NCBI RefSeq assembly: GCF_001648595.1
Contig: NZ_LBAW01000022.1
Location: 1 to 64,000 of the forward strand
Source of the DNA: Legionella bozemanae
GTDB lineage: Bacteria; Pseudomonadota; Gammaproteobacteria; Legionellales; Legionellaceae
Length of the DNA: 64,000 nt
Direction of reading: 5' to 3'
The translations under genes were made by a program, and so were the position numbers. Below are positions 26,549 through 36,641 of the stretch, one piece after another (positions within the stretch are counted from its first letter, which is position 1; every line of letters starts with the position of its first letter). A model generated the notes under the pieces. That model searched no databases and was not told the origin of the DNA. It saw only the letters and a list, made by a program, of their open reading frames with translations.

Positions 26549-27763
26549 TTATGCTGATATAGAAGATGCATGCGGTTGATTTTTGAGAATTTTATAATGA
26601 AACAAGTAAAGATTAACCAGTAAAAATAATAGTGTTAAGCCCAAAGAAAAAAGCACATTAACTCCTAATAGAATAAGAATTGATAAGGCTAAAACGGATC
26701 GTATCAACTCAGGAATTAAGATTTTCTGTTTGCCATTGGCGATTGAGCCAAGTATGTAAAGGGTAAATAGGATAAATACTCCTAAAAACCAAGAACTTGG
26801 TGTGCTCGATGTGAATGTAAACGAGAGATAAGCATATAAGGTGATTGCAAGTCCTATGTTTAATAGCATATATAATTTAGGAGATGTACGATTTTTAGAG
26901 GTAATAATTCTTTTTGAGATGTTTTGATTTTGGTTTTGTAAATGATAAATTATCCATTCTGGAGGCATAAAAAAAGCTTTAATTATATCCAGTTTATTTT
27001 TTAGATTTTTTCCATAATACAATACATCTTTAATCACTTTAATATTGGCATAAAAAGGATTCCATGAATCTAAAGGCTCGGTTACCCCGTATTCTACAGG
27101 AGCATTTTCTGGCTCGAAAGTTCCAAAGAGCTTATCCCAAATAATTAAACTTCCTGCATAGTTTTTATCTATATATTGCGGGTTTTTTCCATGATGGACT
27201 CTATGATGAGAAGGCGTGTTAAATATTTTTTCAAACCATCCCATGCGGTTAATTGATTCAGTATGGATCCAAAATTGATAAATAGTATTTAACGAGGAAA
27301 CTATGACAAACATCCAAGTCGGAAAACCGATTAAGGCTAAAGGCAGATAAAAAACCCAGGACGTTAAGGTTTGCCAATACCCCTGTCTTAATGCGACCGA
27401 TAGATTAAAACATTCACTTTGATGATGAACAGAATGCCCTATCCAAAAAAAAGTACACCGGTGGCTTGCCCGATGATACCAGTAGTAGCAAAAATCAGCG
27501 CCAAGCCACAACATAAGCCAAGAGCTAATCGAATGTGGGTCAATAGAAAAAAAAGCAAAGTGCTCGTATAAATAATAATAACCGAATATTATGAGTCCTC
27601 TTACAGGCAGAGCGGCAATTTCCTCAAAGATACCGGTAGTAAAATTATTTATAGAATCATTGAATTGATATACATTTGATTTTTTATAATAGGCAATGCT
27701 CCATTCAATACCTATTAAAATCAAAAAAATAGGCGCAGCAAATACTATTAAACTAATATCCAT
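26549..27763 (-). CDS. fatty-acid hydroxylase / sterol-desaturase superfamily membrane protein
   Basis: 404 residues with several membrane helices. The diiron histidine boxes are clear: H-R-A-S-H-R, H-S-V-H-H and H-H-R-V-H-H, with the conserved N-Y-A-G-S-L-I-I-W-D-x-L-F-G-T-F segment. This spacing is that of the alkylglycerol monooxygenase/TMEM195-like branch. It would hydroxylate a lipid. The start ATG has AGGA upstream. Monocistronic; substrate unknown. Confidence 0.88.
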   Translation of the reverse strand: MDISLIVFAAPIFLILIGIEWSIAYYKKSNVYQFNDSINNFTTGIFEEIAALPVRGLIIFGYYYLYEHFAFFSIDPHSISSWLMLWLGADFCYYWYHRASHRCTFFWIGHSVHHQSECFNLSVALRQGYWQTLTSWVFYLPLALIGFPTWMFVIVSSLNTIYQFWIHTESINRMGWFEKIFNTPSHHRVHHGKNPQYIDKNYAGSLIIWDKLFGTFEPENAPVEYGVTEPLDSWNPFYANIKVIKDVLYYGKNLKNKLDIIKAFFMPPEWIIYHLQNQNQNISKRIITSKNRTSPKLYMLLNIGLAITLYAYLSFTFTSSTPSSWFLGVFILFTLYILGSIANGKQKILIPELIRSVLALSILILLGVNVLFSLGLTLLFLLVNLYLFHYKILKNQPHASSISA

Positions 27764-27938
27764 ATCAATCCTTTAGCTCAGGCTAAATTAAAATAATTTT
27801 ATTTTTTTCACGTATATTTAGATTGTAAATGCTGGAATTAATATTTACCAACTTTTTAAAGTTTAAACTTGGGCTTAGTATTTTTAGGCGTTTCCTTTGT
27901 TCTATATTTTAATTGTTCCATTTTTTAACTCTAACTTG

Positions 27939-28718
27939 TTACTCTATGTGATTACTTACCCCGTCACACTCGTATGAATTTAAAAAATTGATGTATTCAA
28001 TTTCATAGCCTATGCAAGCAGGCAAATGAGCAACAGAGCTAATAGTATATTTAATAGGGATTTCTGAGGATACATTATTTAATGCTTGAGGATTAACAAA
28101 GCAGTAATCAATCCCAAAATCTCTTGCTCCATAACCGTCATTAATAATGGAATCACCCACCATCAATATCGAATGCTTCTCAATAGAGTGTTTGCGCCTG
28201 TTCGTAATTTCCTGCACAGCAATATTAAAAACTTCTATATTGGGTTTAGCTACACCAACATCATCAGAAACAATATAACAATCAAACCAATCATTTAATT
28301 GCAGTCGTCGCTGTTTTTTTCCCTGAACTTCGACAAAACCATTAGTAATAATGCCTAAAATATGTCCTTTTTGATGTAAAAACTCAATGGCAGTTTTCAC
28401 ATTAGGTATCCAATGAGCATGGATGCAAAGATTGCTATCATACTCATTTGCAACCTCTTCTGCGGATACAGAGCAAGAAAGCTTTTGATTTAATTGCACA
28501 AATCGTAGCAATCTCACCTCACTTGGCATAAGTGTGTTTTCTTTGGCTCCAACTTGATTCCATAGAAGGGTGTTGATTTCCTTATAACTCTGCTCAAAGA
28601 CAGCATATTGAATTGCGGAGTAAAATTTTTTATAAATATTTTTTAAACCCATTCGCTGGGAATAAGCAAAATCGATTAGCGTATCATCGAGATCAAATAA
28701 AATAACTTGATAGGGCAT
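27939..28718 (-). CDS. HAD-family phosphatase (YjjG-like)
   Basis: 259 residues. Motif I is D-L-D-D-T-L (9-14), motif II is I-I-T-N-G near 132, and motif IV is M-V-G-D-S-I-I-N-D near 193, so all catalytic residues are present. The cap fits the YjjG/pyrimidine nucleotidase type. AGGA is 7 bases before the ATG, and the start lies 21 bases after the pilD stop, so it is likely co-transcribed with the pil genes. Probably a nucleotide or sugar-phosphate phosphatase. Confidence 0.85.
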   Translation of the reverse strand: MPYQVILFDLDDTLIDFAYSQRMGLKNIYKKFYSAIQYAVFEQSYKEINTLLWNQVGAKENTLMPSEVRLLRFVQLNQKLSCSVSAEEVANEYDSNLCIHAHWIPNVKTAIEFLHQKGHILGIITNGFVEVQGKKQRRLQLNDWFDCYIVSDDVGVAKPNIEVFNIAVQEITNRRKHSIEKHSILMVGDSIINDGYGARDFGIDYCFVNPQALNNVSSEIPIKYTISSVAHLPACIGYEIEYINFLNSYECDGVSNHIE

Positions 28719-28739
28719 TCATGAATCCTGTCATTCATT

Positions 28740-29600
28740 TTATATCCAAAAATGTAAATACCAATTCACTATACTATGGCCCCAAAATAAAGAAATTAGT
28801 CCACTTATGCATAAAAAAGGACCGAAGGGAATTGTAGTATCTTTGGATTTATTTTGTAAACGTAAATACAATAGGCCAATAATTGTACCACTAATTGAAG
28901 CAAGAAGTAGAATTAACGGTAAAAATATCCAACCAAACCAAGCACCAAATGCAGCAAACAATTTAAAATCGCCATTGCCCATACCAATTTTGCCAGTGAA
29001 TAAATAAAATATTTTAATAAATATCCATAATCCTATATAAGCTCCTGCAGCACTAAGCACTGCTTGAGGTAAGGGAGTAAACAAATATTCAGTATTCGCA
29101 ATAAGCCCTATCCATAATAAACTTAAGGTTAAGCTGTCAGGTAAAATCTGATGGTCTAAGTCAATGAAAATTAAACAAATTAAAATCCAAATCGCAATCA
29201 ATGCAAAAATCAATTGTACCGTGAAACCAAAATGCCAAGCCGCATATAATGAGAGAAGCATTGTGACTAATTCAATTAAAGGATAGCGAATGGAAATGGG
29301 CGCGTTGCATTGGTAACAGCGTCCACGTAAAAACAAATAACTTAAAATTGGAATATTTTGCCAGGCCTTAACCGTTGTTTTACACGAAGGGCAAAAAGAT
29401 CGTGGAAAAAATAAATTAATTGATTGTTGATCGTCTTTCTTGATTCCGATCAAATCATTGTATTGTTGCCTCCATTCTATTTCCAACATTATGGGCAAGC
29501 GGTAAATAATAACGTTAAGTAAACTGCCCACTGCGAGCGAGAATAGGGCGATCGCAGTATACATAAACCAAATATGATTGGTAATGAGGTCATATATCAT
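28740..29600 (-). CDS. pilD: type IV prepilin peptidase/N-methyltransferase PilD
   Basis: 286 residues, eight membrane helices. The two catalytic aspartates are Asp147 (F-I-D-L-D-H) and Asp211 (G-M-G-N-G-D-F-K), the bilobed aspartyl-protease pair. The N-terminal cytoplasmic loop has two zinc-type Cys pairs (C70-x2-C73, C95-x2-C98) used for N-methylation. It processes pilins and type II secretion pseudopilins at the inner membrane and is needed for Legionella type II secretion. It sits after pilB and pilC in one direction; here a HAD gene follows rather than the coaE expected from other Legionella. Confidence 0.95.
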   Translation of the reverse strand: MIYDLITNHIWFMYTAIALFSLAVGSLLNVIIYRLPIMLEIEWRQQYNDLIGIKKDDQQSINLFFPRSFCPSCKTTVKAWQNIPILSYLFLRGRCYQCNAPISIRYPLIELVTMLLSLYAAWHFGFTVQLIFALIAIWILICLIFIDLDHQILPDSLTLSLLWIGLIANTEYLFTPLPQAVLSAAGAYIGLWIFIKIFYLFTGKIGMGNGDFKLFAAFGAWFGWIFLPLILLLASISGTIIGLLYLRLQNKSKDTTIPFGPFLCISGLISLFWGHSIVNWYLHFWI

Positions 29601-29629
29601 TGAATGATCCTGCTGAAAAATGTAGGTAT

Positions 29630-30850
29630 TTATATTGCAGATCCTAGTTTAAAGATAGGTAGATACATTGCAACTACAAGTCCGCCTACCAAGACACCTA
29701 AAACAGTCATAATAACAGGCTCTAATAAACTGCTGAGCGAGTCGACAGTATTATCAACATCTTCTTCATAAAAGTCAGCAACCTTACTTAACATTCTCTC
29801 TAATGCACCTGACTCCTCACCAATGGCAACCATCTGAACCACCATATTTGGAAATAGTTGGGTATTCTCCATGGCCTTATTTATTTGTTGACCAGTAGAT
29901 ACCTCTTCTCTAATTGTGTCAGTGGCTTTAGCGAAAATAATATTTCCTGTAGCACCTGCTACAGATTTAAGTGCTTCAACAAGAGGCAAGCCAGCTGCAA
30001 AAGTAATTGATAGCGTCCTTGAAAAACGAGCAATTGCAGCTTTCTCAACAATGGGACCTATTACAGGTAGTTTCAACACAGTTCTATCTACATTTTGCGC
30101 AAACTGAGACGAGTGTTTTAGTGCATAAATAAACGCATAAATACTACTAGCCAAAGCTCCAAAAATTAAATACCAATAGGATTGAAAAAATTTAGACATA
30201 CTCACAACTGCTTGGGTCATAGCAGGCAAGTCTGCACCAAAACCCTTAAATAAAGCGTCAAATTGAGGGACAACGAAAATAAGTAAGCCAGTCGTGACAA
30301 GAAAAGTAACAACCAATACAGCCATAGGATAGGTTAAAGCTTTTTTAATTTTCTTTTTTATCGTTTCTATTTTTTCTTTATAAGTAGCGATTTTATCTAA
30401 CATGATATCAAGAGAGCCTGATTTTTCGCCAGCTTCCACCAAATTGCAGAATAATTCGTTAAAATGGGCAGGATTTTTCTTCAGTGCCTCAGAAAGTGTT
30501 AATCCTGTTTCAACATCACCTTTTATATTTTCAATTAATTCTTTAAGCCGTTTATTGGATTGCCCTTTTGCAACGATATCAAAGGATTGCACTAAAGGTA
30601 TTCCTGATTCAATCATTGTCGCTAATTGACGACTAAATACCGTAATATCCCCAGACTTTATTTTTTTGCTTTTTAGACTGAAAAGAGGTACGCGTTTCTT
30701 GGCAATTTTGTTAACGATAATTCCTTGTCTGCGCAGCTCTACTTTGGCTAACGCAAGACTCCTGGCCTCAATATCTCCATTTATTTTCTGAGCCGCTTTA
30801 TTAACGCCTGTGTAATGAAAGGCTAAGGTGGTATTGGCATTTTTTTTCAT
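29630..30850 (-). CDS. pilC: type IV pilus inner-membrane platform protein PilC
   Basis: About 406 residues with two GspF domains, one N-terminal and one C-terminal, and three membrane segments. Recognisable stretches are I-T-V-F-S-R-Q-L-A-T-M-I-E-S-G-I-P and F-S-R-T-L-S-I-T-F-A-A-G-L-P, both GspF consensus. It anchors the PilB motor at the inner membrane. The frame overlaps the end of pilB by 8 bases if the TTG at 30868 is used; the ATG at 30850 is the preferred start and matches typical length. Confidence 0.93.
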   Translation of the reverse strand: MKKNANTTLAFHYTGVNKAAQKINGDIEARSLALAKVELRRQGIIVNKIAKKRVPLFSLKSKKIKSGDITVFSRQLATMIESGIPLVQSFDIVAKGQSNKRLKELIENIKGDVETGLTLSEALKKNPAHFNELFCNLVEAGEKSGSLDIMLDKIATYKEKIETIKKKIKKALTYPMAVLVVTFLVTTGLLIFVVPQFDALFKGFGADLPAMTQAVVSMSKFFQSYWYLIFGALASSIYAFIYALKHSSQFAQNVDRTVLKLPVIGPIVEKAAIARFSRTLSITFAAGLPLVEALKSVAGATGNIIFAKATDTIREEVSTGQQINKAMENTQLFPNMVVQMVAIGEESGALERMLSKVADFYEEDVDNTVDSLSSLLEPVIMTVLGVLVGGLVVAMYLPIFKLGSAI

Positions 30851-30860
30851 TTTTTCGCGG

Positions 30861-32576
30861 TTAATCAACGGTTACCCGATTGACTTCCTCTATAGTGGTA
30901 ATGCCTTGTTTTACTTTTTCAAGTCCCGATTGATAAATAGTAATCATGCCTTCTTCCTGGGCGATTCTTAATATATCCAAAGAATTTCCTCCCGACATGA
31001 TGATTTGGCCAAGTTTTTTAGTCATAGGCAATACTTCAAACAATCCTATTCTCCCGCGGTATCCATTGGTACACTTGGCGCATCCTCCTGCTTTATATAA
31101 TTTAATTCCCTCTAAATCAGTTTCTGCAAAGCCTAATTCTAACAAGCCCGGCTTGTTGATGTCATCTCTTAAGACTTTACAATGTTCACATAATTTTCGG
31201 GCTAAGCGTTGAGCAATAATAAGCGTTACTGAACTGGCTACATTAAATGTTGCAATTCCCATGTTGACTAAACGGTTTAATGTTTCAGCAGCGCTGTTTG
31301 TATGTAACGTTGAGAGTACCAAATGTCCTGTTTGTGCTGCTTTAACTGCTATTTCAGCTGTTTCCAAATCACGTATTTCCCCAACCATTATGATGTCAGG
31401 GTCTTGCCGTAAAAATGCCCGTAAAGCGCTGGAAAAAGTCAATCCTGCTTTGGGATTGATATTAACTTGATTGATTCCTGGTACTTTAATTTCAACTGGG
31501 TCTTCAGCAGTGGAAATATTTACTTCTTTAGTATTGAGTATATTCAATGCAGTGTACAAGGTTACGGTTTTACCACTTCCTGTTGGTCCAGTGACCAGGA
31601 TCATGCCTTGGGGACGTTTAATTGCATGTATAAAATGTTCTTTTTGAATAGAACTGAACCCTAAAGCTTCAATACCTAATTTTGCTGAACCAGGATCTAA
31701 TATCCGCATCACAACCTTTTCGCCTGAGGTAGTAGGGCAGGTGCTGACGCGAAAATCGATGGATCTGGTTTTGGATATTTTCATCTTAAATCCACCATCT
31801 TGTGGAATTCGTCTTTCTGAAATATCCAAACTGGACATGATTTTTATTCGAGCCGTAATACGCATAGCTAAACTTCCAGGAGGCGTTGCGATTTCATGTA
31901 AAATACCATCTTGTCGATAGCGTATACGGTATTCTTGTTCATAAGGCTCAAAATGAATGTCTGAAGCTCCTTGTTTAATCGCATCAAGAAGTATTTTATT
32001 GACGAATTTAACTATAGGGGCATCCTCTGTTATCGAGGTAGCAATACTTGTTTCATGTTCTTCTTCGTTAATAATAATCCCATCAAACTCAGTAACATCT
32101 CCAACAAATTCGGATAAACCCTGAGTTTCTTGTACCGTCAGTAAATGATCAATTAATGTGCTGAGTTTATCTGCCTCAACTATAATTGCATGCGTATTAA
32201 GCCCTGTATGAAATTGGATTTCTTTTAAAGAAGCGTGTTTGCTTGGGTCTTCTGTTGCAAGATATAAATTGTTTCCACGATAAAATAGAGGAACCATTGA
32301 GTGGCGACGAATTAGCTTTTCATTGACCAAACTCATAGGAATGGAGTCGATATCAATACAGTCCAAATCAAGCATGGGAACGCCGAAATTATGAGCTGCT
32401 GTAAATGCAATTTGTGTCGCTGATAAAATGTTATTTTTGACAAGGTATTGAACTAAGGATATTTTTTCTGCAGAAGCATTCTTACAGAACTCAGCCGCCT
32501 GTGGTTTATCCAAAAGCTTTTCAAGAACAAACAACTGTCCTATTCCATGTAATTTAAATTCGTTGCTTCCTAACAT
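30861..32576 (-). CDS. pilB: type IV pilus assembly ATPase PilB
   Basis: 571 residues. After the N-terminal GspE/MshEN domain, the ATPase core has Walker A G-P-T-G-S-G-K-T (330-337), the Asp box, Walker B D-I-I-M-V-G-E (394-400) and H-boxes. A C-x2-C / C-x2-C zinc site (C463, C466 and C499, C502) is typical of extension motors. It powers pilin polymerisation from the cytoplasm. First gene of the pilB-pilC-pilD run. The 237 bases upstream to the divergent methyltransferase hold the two promoters, not resolved further. Confidence 0.95.
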   Translation of the reverse strand: MLGSNEFKLHGIGQLFVLEKLLDKPQAAEFCKNASAEKISLVQYLVKNNILSATQIAFTAAHNFGVPMLDLDCIDIDSIPMSLVNEKLIRRHSMVPLFYRGNNLYLATEDPSKHASLKEIQFHTGLNTHAIIVEADKLSTLIDHLLTVQETQGLSEFVGDVTEFDGIIINEEEHETSIATSITEDAPIVKFVNKILLDAIKQGASDIHFEPYEQEYRIRYRQDGILHEIATPPGSLAMRITARIKIMSSLDISERRIPQDGGFKMKISKTRSIDFRVSTCPTTSGEKVVMRILDPGSAKLGIEALGFSSIQKEHFIHAIKRPQGMILVTGPTGSGKTVTLYTALNILNTKEVNISTAEDPVEIKVPGINQVNINPKAGLTFSSALRAFLRQDPDIIMVGEIRDLETAEIAVKAAQTGHLVLSTLHTNSAAETLNRLVNMGIATFNVASSVTLIIAQRLARKLCEHCKVLRDDINKPGLLELGFAETDLEGIKLYKAGGCAKCTNGYRGRIGLFEVLPMTKKLGQIIMSGGNSLDILRIAQEEGMITIYQSGLEKVKQGITTIEEVNRVTVD

Positions 32577-32813
32577 AAGTTCTATCGGCTTTGATTATGA
32601 TAGTAACTATAGTTAATCTCTTTCATAAAATCACCTGTTTTATGCACCTCGGTGTTCTATCTTGCCCTTTAGCAGAGGAAATTTATGTAGGACAATAGCC
32701 TCAAGTTCTTTTATTTAAATTTCCAAGCTATTTAAACTCAAAAAATGGATTGTATGTATATGAAACTCGTTGTATTGTAGTTTAATTCAGGATTAACTAT
32801 CTAAGGTATTATT

Positions 32814-33599
32814 TTGTTGATTGAACGGCAATTAAAACAATATCGTGCCCTGAATAAATGGTTTCAATCGCCCTTGGGGCTTTTTGCTGCCCATGAATTT
32901 TTAGTTAACCTTGAGCCTGAAAGCGAGTATTTACATGGTGAAACACTGCTGCAATTAGGCAATTGTGGTGATAATATCTGGCTAAAAAAATTTAATTACA
33001 TCCATAAATGGATTGCATCTCCTTTTTCTTTAGCCAATAAAATTCAAATTAAATGTGCTTTAAACCAGCTTCCACTGGATCGTAACAGTGTGGATTGTAT
33101 TATAGCGCCCCTCACGCTGGAGCCTTTTTCTAACAGCCTTAGTTTGATTGATGAGATCGATCGCGTTCTTAACCCTATGGGTTTTGTTATTTTATTAAGC
33201 ATTAATCCTTGGAGCCTTTGGGGCGGAGCGATGAAAATCGGGCTGTTGCATTGTTATAGTGATCAAAAGGTTAAAATGCGTTCTCCATTCAATTTAAATC
33301 GAATTTTTTTACAAAGAGGTTATAGACAATATTCTCTAAGTAGTTTTTGTTATATACCTCCGGTAAATAATGCATCATTAATTAAAAAATTTACTTTTCT
33401 GGATGAAATAGGCAAGATGCTTTGGCCTTTTCCTTCTGGTTTTTACTGTTATATTGCTCAAAAGTATCAAGTTATAAAACCTAAACTGCAAATTACCCCT
33501 GATGAGTCAATAAAAGATTATGAAGTTCCATTACAGCCGGTTATTTTTCAAAGCCATGAGCTGTATTCGTCCGATAAAATAAAAAATGATAGATATTAG
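32814..33599 (+). CDS. SAM-dependent methyltransferase-like protein
   Basis: 261 residues. Class I methyltransferase features are weak: a L-L-Q-L-G-N-C-G-D motif I-like strand near 46-54, D-C-I-I-A-P-L near 96-102 and L-N-P-M-G-F-V-I-L near 119-127. It resembles the YafS-like Methyltransf_11 proteins that in many proteobacteria sit next to rnhA; rnhA is not present here. Start is TTG 32814 with AAGG about 8 bases upstream. The substrate is unknown. It is divergent from pilB. Confidence 0.65.
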   Translation: MLIERQLKQYRALNKWFQSPLGLFAAHEFLVNLEPESEYLHGETLLQLGNCGDNIWLKKFNYIHKWIASPFSLANKIQIKCALNQLPLDRNSVDCIIAPLTLEPFSNSLSLIDEIDRVLNPMGFVILLSINPWSLWGGAMKIGLLHCYSDQKVKMRSPFNLNRIFLQRGYRQYSLSSFCYIPPVNNASLIKKFTFLDEIGKMLWPFPSGFYCYIAQKYQVIKPKLQITPDESIKDYEVPLQPVIFQSHELYSSDKIKNDRY

Positions 33600-33643
33600 G
33601 AGTTTCATTATTTTGACCAAGAGAGTAGGATTGTAGACAAGCC

Positions 33644-34225
33644 CTAAGTCTCTTTGGGTTTTGGTGTCATATCAAATGGATTGAGGCTTTTTATTTCTGT
33701 TAATGAGGGAGACTCTATTTCCATAGTAGCTGATGATTGAGTTCGCTCAGTAACTGCTTTATCAAATGTTGCCAAGCTATCCATCAATGCTTTTTGGCTT
33801 GAGCTGCCAAATTGTTGTTGAGCAACATCGTTTTTTATTGTGTTGCCTATCGTTTCTTGGCTTCCTTCATAAAGTTGGCCACTCCCAGGAGAAAATACAT
33901 AGTGGTCTGTAGGTGTAAAAGCAATGTCATTTACAAATGAAGCGCTAATAGGCGTCATTCCACCACAACAAAATTGTTTGCAGTTTATTGCTTCATTTTC
34001 ATAAAATTGATCTTTCTGTTTCTTACTTATAAAAGAAAGAATAGGAGGGAATTCCATGAGTAAGGCTTCACGTTGTCTTTTAAGCGATTCATTATTTTCT
34101 GTATCAAGGCATTTTAACCTAAAATGATCAATTAATGGAGATTTTTGTAGTCCGGGAACCAGATTTTGAAAAAAAATCATGTTACCTAATTGAATAGGAT
34201 CTTGTTCCTGTTTATTTTGTGACAT
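33644..34225 (-). CDS. hypothetical protein, possible effector
   Basis: 193 residues from ATG 34225, with GAGGAAA about 9 bases upstream; a 10-codon longer frame is less likely. The protein is soluble, with a basic N-terminal helical half, a C-C-G-G motif and a Ser/Thr/Glu-rich tail ending in F-D-M-T-P-K-P-K-E-T. The T-P-K-P ending also occurs inside the coiled-coil protein at 2321-4003. No domain was recognised. The lack of signal peptide and orphan status fit a Legionella accessory protein; an effector role is only a guess. Confidence 0.5.
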   Translation of the reverse strand: MSQNKQEQDPIQLGNMIFFQNLVPGLQKSPLIDHFRLKCLDTENNESLKRQREALLMEFPPILSFISKKQKDQFYENEAINCKQFCCGGMTPISASFVNDIAFTPTDHYVFSPGSGQLYEGSQETIGNTIKNDVAQQQFGSSSQKALMDSLATFDKAVTERTQSSATMEIESPSLTEIKSLNPFDMTPKPKET

Positions 34226-34405
34226 GATATATTTCCTCATTAACTTAATATACACAGGGTATGAATGTTAGTAACCCCTAATAGTTTAAAGATTAGCAGT
34301 TATGGCATAAAATGCGAGTTACAAGGCGATTCACGCCAATTTTAATTTGAATAGATGCCCTTTGTTTTTGTATACTTTGTTCCGCCATAAGAACAGGTTA
34401 ATTTT

Positions 34406-34732
34406 ATGAATAAAAAAACGATATTCAGAATCACTTTTGCCAATCAAGAAGCAATTTATGAAGTTTATGCACGTTCTGTTAAAGAAAGTGATATGTTTGG
34501 ATTTCTCGAAGTTGAAGAGCTGGTGTTTGGTGAACAAACTGCCTTGGTTGTCGATCCCTCAGAAGAGCGATTAAAAATTGAGTTTAATGGGGTAAAGCGG
34601 ACTTTTATTCCAATGCATTCAATTTATCGTATTGATGAAGTTACAAAACAAGGAACAGCTAAAGTAAAAGATAATCCGGGCTATGGAGGTAAAGTTAGTC
34701 CTTTTCCTGGAACAGGAAAAATAAAAGATTAA
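34406..34732 (+). CDS. DUF1820 family protein
   Basis: 108 residues matching the DUF1820 family of gammaproteobacteria: opening I-F-R-I-T-F, the motif G-F-L-E-V-E-E-L-V-F-G, and I-P-M-H-S-I-Y-R-I-D-E-V. Function unknown; it is a small soluble beta-rich protein. It may be transcribed together with hpt 45 bases downstream. Confidence 0.8.
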   Translation: MNKKTIFRITFANQEAIYEVYARSVKESDMFGFLEVEELVFGEQTALVVDPSEERLKIEFNGVKRTFIPMHSIYRIDEVTKQGTAKVKDNPGYGGKVSPFPGTGKIKD

Positions 34733-34777
34733 ATGAATGCTTTCCAATAACCCACTCCTTTGTCCCAAGGATTTATA

Positions 34778-35338
34778 ATGACGATTCCAAATAAAATTAA
34801 AGAAGTTTACGAAAAATCAACTTGCTTGTTTACTACTAACGAAGTTGAAGCCGCTCTTGATCGAATGGCGATTAATATACATAAGGAATTGCAAGATCAA
34901 AATCCAGTGCTTGTCTGTGTTATGGTAGGGGGCTTAGTCCTTCTAGGTAATTTACTACCACGCTTGGATTTTCCACTAGAAGTCGACTATGTCCACGCAA
35001 CGCGTTATCGAGGTGATATAACGGGTGGAGAGATTGCCTGGAAAGTGAAGCCATCAGCTAATTTGAAAGGAAGGACAGTTCTTGTTGTGGATGATATTCT
35101 GGATGGCGGTGTTACATTGGCAGCAATTATTGATGCTCTAAAAACTTTAGGAGCAGAAAAGGTATACAGTGCTGTTTTAGTGGATAAATATCGAAAACGT
35201 GTTCCTAACGGCTTGCAAAAAGCTGATTTTGTAGGTTTACAAGTAGAAGATCATTATATATTTGGTTATGGAATGGATTACAACGAATATCTAAGAAATG
35301 CACCAGGTATTTTTGTAGTGCATCCTGAACACGAATAG
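34778..35338 (+). CDS. hpt: hypoxanthine(-guanine) phosphoribosyltransferase
   Basis: 186 residues. The PRPP loop [14 protein letters not shown] (101-114), the V-G-G-L flexible region and Y-R-G-D loop identify a purine phosphoribosyltransferase that salvages hypoxanthine or guanine to IMP/GMP. ATG 34778 is used, with AAGGA 7 bases before; a TTG six codons upstream is disfavoured. Hpt-type rather than Gpt is inferred from the motif context; xanthine use cannot be ruled out. Confidence 0.88.
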   Translation: MTIPNKIKEVYEKSTCLFTTNEVEAALDRMAINIHKELQDQNPVLVCVMVGGLVLLGNLLPRLDFPLEVDYVHATRYRGDITGGEIAWKVKPSANLKGRTVLVVDDILDGGVTLAAIIDALKTLGAEKVYSAVLVDKYRKRVPNGLQKADFVGLQVEDHYIFGYGMDYNEYLRNAPGIFVVHPEHE

Positions 35339-35539
35339 TAATTGCTAGAGCCTCAAGCGTAATTAATTGTAGAAATCACTATTAGCCGGGCGAGCCCGAC
35401 TTTCTCCATGAAATGAATTTGATTTTGAATATCTCTTGATGCATCGGCAATTGGAAAAAAATAGATAATTACAACATCCAAGAAAATAGGAAGTTTAACC
35501 GTCATTTGATTTTGATGTGTAAGCAAAGGAGAGCTAAAA

Positions 35540-36403
35540 ATGCGATCTGTAGTTGTTACGGGTGTTTCATCAGGAATAGGATATGCCATAGCAAAGGAAT
35601 TGCTTACTCATGGTATTCAAGTTTTTGGCAGTGTGCGCAATCAAAAAGATGCGCTGCGTGTTACTTATGAACTCGGTACACTTTTTTCTCCTCTAATTTT
35701 TGATATAACCGATCAAGTTGCAGTGAGAAATGCAGCACAAGAAGTAGGTGAAAAATTACAGGGCGAAACGCTATGGGGATTAATCAATAATGCAGGGATT
35801 GCTGTTGTTGGTCCACTAATAGATACACCAATTGATGAATTTCGCCGTCAATTTGAGGTGAATGTTATTGGACAAATTCAGGTAACTCAAGCTTTCGTGT
35901 CTTTACTTGGCGCAGATAAGAGCCTGAAAGGCTCGCCGGGAAAGATCATCAATATAGGTTCTGTATCGGGTAAAATCTGTAGGCCTTTTTTTGGCCCCTA
36001 TTCGATTTCAAAACATGGCTTAGAAGCATTTTCAGACACGTTACGAATTGAGTTGATGATTTATGGTATTGATGTAGTGCTTATTGGACCGGGAATGGTT
36101 AATACCGAGATTTGGCATAAGAATGAGGATCAATTGAGTGAGGATGAACTGTACAAATCAGTTTATACGAAGTCTCTACTTAAATTTAAAAGTTATATTT
36201 ATCATAAAGTTGCTCAATCTGCTTTACCAACAAAAAAAGTGGGCGAACTTGCATATCAAATTTTATCTAATCCTCATCCTAAAACACGTTATGTGTTAGT
36301 TCCTAACCTTTTCTCCGACTGGATACTACCGAGATTATTGCCTAAACATTTTTTAAATAAGAAAATAGCGAAAGCACTTGGTTTTGACAAAAAATCAAAA
36401 TAG
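35540..36403 (+). CDS. SDR oxidoreductase, retinol-dehydrogenase-like
   Basis: 287 residues with T-G-V-S-S-G-I-G (7-14), N-N-A-G (83-86), Ser141, Tyr154 and Lys158. A ~40-residue C-terminal extension ends in a basic tail, as in membrane-associated retinol/sterol-type SDRs. Likely NADP-dependent reduction of a hydrophobic carbonyl. GGAG lies 9 bases before the ATG. The gap upstream holds only a short CGGGC hairpin near 35387. Confidence 0.88.
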   Translation: MRSVVVTGVSSGIGYAIAKELLTHGIQVFGSVRNQKDALRVTYELGTLFSPLIFDITDQVAVRNAAQEVGEKLQGETLWGLINNAGIAVVGPLIDTPIDEFRRQFEVNVIGQIQVTQAFVSLLGADKSLKGSPGKIINIGSVSGKICRPFFGPYSISKHGLEAFSDTLRIELMIYGIDVVLIGPGMVNTEIWHKNEDQLSEDELYKSVYTKSLLKFKSYIYHKVAQSALPTKKVGELAYQILSNPHPKTRYVLVPNLFSDWILPRLLPKHFLNKKIAKALGFDKKSK

Positions 36404-36416
36404 TTAACCCTTTAAT

Positions 36417-36442
36417 ATATTTATCAACCAGTTGATAAATAT
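36417..36442. repeat. perfect palindrome, operator-like
   Basis: ATATTTATCAAC and GTTGATAAATAT are exact reverse complements around a central CA, just after the SDR stop and about 200 bases before the next start. It could be an operator or a weak terminator; no T-run follows. The rest of the 36404-36641 gap is AT-rich with no gene. Confidence 0.45.
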
Positions 36443-36641
36443 GATCTAAAAACGCGAATTTATATTTTATTTTTAGTCAAAAATAAAGTATTTCGAAGAG
36501 ATAAAAATTAGCGTATTGGGTTAAATAATTATATAGTCAGTATTATAGTATTCGTTGCATTTTGTTGAAAAAAACCGACGGACTTTTTGTTTTATTTTTG
36601 GTATTATTGCTCACTTAATAATTTAATTTTGGATGTATTTC

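Noticed and set aside
36614..36635. Two TTAAT motifs resembling a PmrA box
   Set aside because: The half-sites are 9 bases apart instead of 11, and the site overlaps the ribosome-binding region.
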